Part shown: piece after piece, positions 59,432 to 63,320 of the stretch
Layout: each line of letters starts with the position of its first letter
How positions within the stretch are numbered: the first letter of the stretch is position 1
DNA from: Phycisphaerales bacterium UBA7812
GTDB taxonomy: Bacteria > Planctomycetota > Phycisphaerae > Phycisphaerales > UBA1924
Direction of reading: 5' to 3'
Assembly (NCBI GenBank): GCA_002480345.1
Contig: DLBY01000080.1
Location: forward strand, 1 to 63,320
DNA length: 63,320 nucleotides
The notes under the pieces: model-generated
Told to the model about the DNA's origin: nothing
Database searches by the model: none
The model's input: the letters and a program-made list of their open reading frames with translations, nothing else
Position numbers and translations under genes: made by a program

Positions 59432-60289
59432 ATGCAATCAAACGAACAGAACGGGTCTCTCTCGGGCGCCCTGCCGCCGCTCGCGGTCGTGGGCGGGGGC
59501 AATATGGCGCACGCGATTCTGTCCGGCGCGCAAGACGCCGGGGTGCTGGATCTGGATCGGGTTGTGGTCGCGGATCCTTCTCCCGACCGCCGGTCGCTGT
59601 TTCCGCGGGCCGTGGCGTCTGCCGGCGAGGCGGTCGCGTGGCTGTCCGAGCAGGATTCCGACGCGGGGCAACTGGTCCTTGCGGTCAAGCCCCAGATCTT
59701 CCCGAGGGTCGCGAAGGAGATCGGGGGTGTGCTCAAGGACGGCCCCGCGCGCGTGGTCGTCTCGATCATGGCGGGGACAACGAGCGAGTCGATCCGAGCA
59801 TCGCTGGGCGGCGGGGTGCGCGTCGTGCGCACGATGCCGAACACGCCCAGCCAGGTCCGGCGGGGCGTGACCGCGATCGCGCTGGGCGCGGGCGCCGAGC
59901 CCGGCGATGAGGACGCGATCCGCGCGGTCATGAACGCCGTCGGGACCACGGTCGCGATCGAGGAGACCATGATGGACGCCTTCACGGGGCTCGCGGGATC
60001 GGGCCCGGCTTATGTGTTCTACCTCGCCGAGGCGCTCGCGAAGGCGGGCGAGGGCGTCGGGTTCTCGCCCGAGGACGCGCGCACGATCGCGGAGAGCGTG
60101 GTGATCGGGTCGGCGTACCTGCTGGAGGGCGACAACCGATCCGCGGGCGAACTGCGTCGGGCGGTGACCAGCCCCAACGGCACGACGCAGGCGGGGACTG
60201 AATCGCTCGACGCTTCGGGCGTGATGGACGCGGTCGTGCGCGCGGTCGCCGCGGCGCGGGATCGGGGGCGGGAACTCGCGAAGGGCTGA
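59432..60289 (+). CDS. proC: Pyrroline-5-carboxylate reductase
   Basis: The 285-residue protein has the NADPH motif VVGGGNMAHAIL, VLAVKPQIF-type sequence (LVLAVKPQIFPRV), VVSIMAGTTSESIR, RVVRTMPNTPSQVRRG and the C-terminal signature region ELRRAVTSPNGTTQAGTESL. It catalyses the last step of proline synthesis. It converges on the MFS gene, with 6 bases between stop codons. Confidence 0.96.
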   Translation: MQSNEQNGSLSGALPPLAVVGGGNMAHAILSGAQDAGVLDLDRVVVADPSPDRRSLFPRAVASAGEAVAWLSEQDSDAGQLVLAVKPQIFPRVAKEIGGVLKDGPARVVVSIMAGTTSESIRASLGGGVRVVRTMPNTPSQVRRGVTAIALGAGAEPGDEDAIRAVMNAVGTTVAIEETMMDAFTGLAGSGPAYVFYLAEALAKAGEGVGFSPEDARTIAESVVIGSAYLLEGDNRSAGELRRAVTSPNGTTQAGTESLDASGVMDAVVRAVAAARDRGRELAKG

Positions 60290-60295
60290 AGGGGT

Positions 60296-61624
60296 TCAGG
60301 ACGCGTTTCGGTCTGCATCCGAAGTGAACCTGACGGCCCGGCTCGCCCGCCGCGCGGCCTTGTACCCGTCCATCTCGTTGACCCGCAGCATCAGCACGAA
60401 GCCGAGCGCGAAGAACCCGAGCAGGAGCCCCAGCGATGTGGGCATCCCGATCCACGCCTTCACCTGGCTGAACGACGCGACGCCGACGACGGCGGCGAGC
60501 TTGTAGACCATTCCCCAGAGCCCGAAGAACTCACCCGTCTTGTGCGCGGGCGCGAATCGCCCGACGATCGATCGCGAGGCTGTGCCGATGCCCCCGATCC
60601 CGAACCCGATCCCGTTGCCGACGACCCAGAAGGGCCATTCCGGGCAATCCGGGACCAGGCTCATGATCAGCAGGCCGAGCGCGGACAGGCTCCAGATCCC
60701 GAGATAGACCAGCACCGTCGGCTTCGCCCCGATCCTGTCCTGGAATTTCGCTGTGCCGATCGCCGCGATGCCCGCGGTGACGGTGAGCTGCAGCACATAC
60801 AGGACCAGTTTCGTCGAGCCGAACCCGAAGTCGTTGGCGATGATCGACGCGAACGCGATGATGACCTGGACGCCCATGCCGTAGATGAAGAAGGCGGTGA
60901 GGAAGCGGACGAGTTGCCGGTAGTGGCTCGCCGAGCGGACGGTGTCCCGCATCCGCACGAACGCTTCGCCGACGAGCGTCGTGGCGCCGTGTGATTGCTC
61001 GGGTCTCGGCTCTTTGAGCGCGAGCACCGCCGGCACCATGTTGATCGCGAACCAGATGCCCGCGAACACGAAGAAGGGCCGCCAGTGCTCCGGGTCCTTG
61101 AGCCCGAACGCGAGCATCCCCGCGATCGTGAACATCAGCAGCAGCAGCGCGCCGACATATCCCATCGCCCAGCCCGTCGCGCTCACACGCCCGATCGTTC
61201 GGGGCGTCGAGACGCTCGGGAGGAACGAGGCGAGGAAGTTCTCGCCGATCTGGTAGAGGAAATTCGCGGGGATGTACAGAAGCATCGCCAACGCCACCGC
61301 GCCCGGCGTGATCAGGCCGAACGACATGGTCAGCAGGCAGCAGCCGACACCCGTCCAGACCAGGAAGTTCTTGCGCCATCCCCGGCAGTCCGCCACCGCC
61401 CCGAGCAGGGGGCTCGCGACGACGACGAGCAGCATGCTGCCGGAGAAGGTGAGCCCCCAGAGCGCGTCGCCCTTCGCGTCGTCGCCCACGACCACTTCCT
61501 TGAAGTAGATCGAGAACAGCAGCGTGTTGATCAGCAGCGTGAACGACTGGTTGGCGAGGTCGTAGAGCCCCCACGCGCAGACGGTCTTCGGGTTGTCGAG
61601 GCCTTTGAACGGGTTGAGCGTCAC
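60296..61624 (-). CDS. UMF1/Atg22-type MFS transporter
   Basis: The 442-residue protein has about twelve membrane segments. Its start, CAWGLYDLANQSFTLLINTLLF, and SASGWAMGYVGALLLL-like SATGWAMGYVGALLLL match the UMF1 family (MFS transporters related to Atg22 vacuolar effluxers). WASLF...GRFAPAHKTGEFFGLWGM follows late. The substrate is unknown, possibly amino acids. GTG 61624 is used; another in-frame GTG lies at 61660. It is followed upstream by the TlpA gene on the same strand at 72 bases. Confidence 0.9.
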   Translation of the reverse strand: MTLNPFKGLDNPKTVCAWGLYDLANQSFTLLINTLLFSIYFKEVVVGDDAKGDALWGLTFSGSMLLVVVASPLLGAVADCRGWRKNFLVWTGVGCCLLTMSFGLITPGAVALAMLLYIPANFLYQIGENFLASFLPSVSTPRTIGRVSATGWAMGYVGALLLLMFTIAGMLAFGLKDPEHWRPFFVFAGIWFAINMVPAVLALKEPRPEQSHGATTLVGEAFVRMRDTVRSASHYRQLVRFLTAFFIYGMGVQVIIAFASIIANDFGFGSTKLVLYVLQLTVTAGIAAIGTAKFQDRIGAKPTVLVYLGIWSLSALGLLIMSLVPDCPEWPFWVVGNGIGFGIGGIGTASRSIVGRFAPAHKTGEFFGLWGMVYKLAAVVGVASFSQVKAWIGMPTSLGLLLGFFALGFVLMLRVNEMDGYKAARRASRAVRFTSDADRNAS

Positions 61625-61696
61625 GGGGCGGAGCGTATCACCGCCCCGCGGTGCGGGCACACGACGGCGTGCACATCACTTTGCGACCGATCTCGA

Positions 61697-63019
61697 TCAG
61701 CTGTCGGGCGTGTCGAGTCCGGCTTCCGCGAGCAAACCGTTGATCATGGTGACTTTTTTCTCCATCGCGGACGCGGGATGGATCCCGCGGTAACGGACGA
61801 CGCCCTTGGTGTCGATGATCGCGACATGGGGGATGCTCTGGACGCCGAACTCGGTCCAGACGGCGCGTTCGCTGAACGCGATGGGCCATGAGATGCCCTT
61901 CGCGTCGATGAACTGCTCCATCAGGTCGAATTCCTGCTGACGGTCGCTGCCGGTCATAGTGACGGACCCGTCGGCGCCATGGTGACGGCCCTGCGGCGCG
62001 GTCATTCCGATCACGACGACCTCGTGCCCCTTGTAGTGGTCCACGAGCTCGGCGACCTGGGGGAATGAGCGGATGCAGGGGCCGCACCAGGTTGCCCAGA
62101 AGTCAACGACCACGACCTTGCCCTTCAGGTCCGCGAGGCTCTGGGCGCCGTCGGTGTCGCTGGTCCAGAGGAACTCGACCTCGGGCGCCGGGTGGTCGAG
62201 CAGTTCCCCCCGCGCGAACGCGCCGTCGATCGACGCGATCTGTTCCCTCAGCGTGCTGACGACTTCGGCGGGCTCGCCTTCCACGATCGCGTTGCGGAGC
62301 GTCGCGGCGATCCTGGTGCGCACCGCTTCGACGCGGGCCTTCTCCGACGATGGCATCACGGCGTTGATGACCTGCCAGTATCGGCCCACCGCGGCGGCCT
62401 GGTCGGCGTCGATGGGCTGGGCGGGCAGATGCTCCGCGAGATCCGCGATCGCTCCGGCGCGGGTCTGCAGCGCGGTGGGCTGCGTGACGCTGATCGCGAT
62501 AAAGGGCGTCAGGAGATTGCCCGACTCGAGCGCCTCGGGCAGCTTGGGATGCTTGAGGATCGCGTCGAGCGTCTCCCCGTCGGCGCGCTGCTGGTTCAGG
62601 AACGCGTCGAGCACGGCGTGGGTTGTTGTTGCGAGCAAGCCCTCGATGGACTCGCTGTCTCGGAGGGACTCGAGCCGCGTCATCGCAGCCCGCGCTTCGT
62701 CCTGGGCGCTGGCGAGCGGCATCAGCAGGTGTTCGATGTCGCGGGCGCTCAGGACGGCGAAGTCCAGCCCGGCGAGCGCTTCCTTCGCCTTCGCCTGGAT
62801 CGTCTGCATGACGACCTCGCGGTCGGCGGTCTGCACCCATTCCTCGAACGCATCGGCACGCTGCTTGGCAGTTGGGGATGCGGACTCGCTGCGCATCGCG
62901 TCGGGCTGACCGGCGGCGGCTGGTTCCGCCGGTGATTCGGCGTTCTGTGCCGACGCGGTGGACGAGAGCGCACATCCGGCGAGAAGGACGAGAGGCAGCA
63001 GAGCGTGTGTGGAGCGCAT
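61697..63019 (-). CDS. Exported TlpA-like thioredoxin-fold protein with long N-terminal helical domain
   Basis: The 440-residue protein has a signal peptide (LLPLVLLAGCALSSTASA, also lipobox-like LAGC), a helical N-terminal region of about 270 residues without a known family, and a C-terminal TlpA/ResA-like domain. The redox site is WATWCGPCIRSFPQV and the cis-Pro lies in GVQSIPHVAIID. It would reduce disulfides in the periplasm, in cytochrome c maturation or a related task. It follows the broken hydrolase gene on the same strand by 17 bases and may share its transcript. Confidence 0.9.
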   Translation of the reverse strand: MRSTHALLPLVLLAGCALSSTASAQNAESPAEPAAAGQPDAMRSESASPTAKQRADAFEEWVQTADREVVMQTIQAKAKEALAGLDFAVLSARDIEHLLMPLASAQDEARAAMTRLESLRDSESIEGLLATTTHAVLDAFLNQQRADGETLDAILKHPKLPEALESGNLLTPFIAISVTQPTALQTRAGAIADLAEHLPAQPIDADQAAAVGRYWQVINAVMPSSEKARVEAVRTRIAATLRNAIVEGEPAEVVSTLREQIASIDGAFARGELLDHPAPEVEFLWTSDTDGAQSLADLKGKVVVVDFWATWCGPCIRSFPQVAELVDHYKGHEVVVIGMTAPQGRHHGADGSVTMTGSDRQQEFDLMEQFIDAKGISWPIAFSERAVWTEFGVQSIPHVAIIDTKGVVRYRGIHPASAMEKKVTMINGLLAEAGLDTPDS

Positions 63020-63036
63020 GGGGTTCTCCGATGGGA

Positions 63037-63320
63037 TCAGTCGGTCGTGCCCAGCAGGTGCCGGGCGAGGAAATCGGTCTGGAGGTTCTTGGCGTCGTTG
63101 CTGAAGCGCCCGAACCCGACATGCTCGGCGGGCGCGCCGGTCTCGGGCCAGGTGTGGACCTCCACCAGGTCTGGTGATGCCCCGGCGTGCGCGAAATGTT
63201 CCCGGAGCCTGCTGACAAAGCGCTCCTGGACGCGCCAGGGCACCATTTCGTCCGCCTCGCTGTGCAGGACGAGCAGGGGCAGGGGGGTGAAGGTCTACAG
63301 GTGCCGGTTTGCGTCCACCG
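63037..63320 (-). pseudogene. Alpha/beta hydrolase, 3' fragment with in-frame TAG; continues outside window
   Basis: The frame entering from the right edge reads VDANRHL, then a TAG (63295-63297), then TFTPLPLLVLHSEADEMVPW and on to EVHTWPETGAPAEHVGFGRF and FLARHLLGTTD. The segment after the stop is a typical hydrolase strand with the acidic residue of the triad (HSEADEMVPW) and the His loop (EHVGFG), so the frame is conserved on both sides. Changing T to G would give GAG (Glu). This suggests a nonsense mutation or a sequencing error. A separate short protein could start at ATG 63246, but would lack the nucleophile. The rest of the gene is outside the window. Confidence 0.55.

Noticed and set aside
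1..63320. tRNA genes, rRNA, oriC or transposases
   Set aside because: No cloverleaf with a GTTCGANNC arm, rRNA segment, DnaA-box cluster or transposase motif was recognised by eye; a tRNA scan was not run.

Overview
The window looks like chromosomal DNA of a high-GC planctomycete, most likely class Phycisphaerae. The best clues are four stand-alone pseudopilins with the near-invariant N-terminus FTLIELLVVIAIIALLIG, two secreted proteins ending in GC-type dockerin repeats (xDxAxPxGVxDLxD...FxxxF...GCP), zinc-ribbon membrane proteins of the kind common in this group, and genes that are mostly monocistronic or in short operons. No tRNA, rRNA, CRISPR array, insertion sequence or prophage gene was recognised.

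Left part (1-28 kb): a cut-off metallophosphoesterase/LamG protein, a DUF2959 lipoprotein, an SGNH hydrolase, comM, a transaldolase-like aldolase, pseudopilin 1, an exopolysaccharide-initiating sugar transferase, a DnaJ-type co-chaperone, a CpcT-like/FKBP fusion, a RidA protein, pseudopilin 2, a peroxiredoxin, a YggS PLP protein, an amidase, an asparagine synthetase interrupted in frame by palindromic repeats, a DUF5009-type membrane acyltransferase and an aldehyde dehydrogenase. Three zinc-ribbon/multi-TM small proteins are scattered through 19.9-24.5 kb. The last of these is translationally coupled to a NatAB-type ABC exporter.

Middle (28-41 kb): release factor 1, an exported EEP-family hydrolase, two GC-type dockerin proteins, pseudopilin 3, a chemoreceptor with a c-type heme motif in its sensor domain, an alpha/beta hydrolase and RNase Y.

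Right part (41-63 kb): a four-gene run scpB-DUF58-transglutaminase(TgpA-like)-PilZ-like; a queuosine-precursor transporter; a SurA-like lipoprotein; pseudopilin 4; serA-serC; a family 9 glycosyltransferase; an MBL-fold hydrolase; a cupin; an accA - DksA-like - lspA run in which the DksA-like protein carries a long lysine/alanine-rich tail; proC; a UMF1-type MFS transporter; a TlpA-like thioredoxin; and the edge of an alpha/beta hydrolase broken by an in-frame TAG.

The + strand is strongly G-rich over roughly the first 28 kb whichever strand the genes are on, and becomes balanced to C-rich further right. This points to a replichore switch, of terminus polarity, or to an inversion near the middle. 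All domain calls were made by reading motifs by eye. No database search was run.
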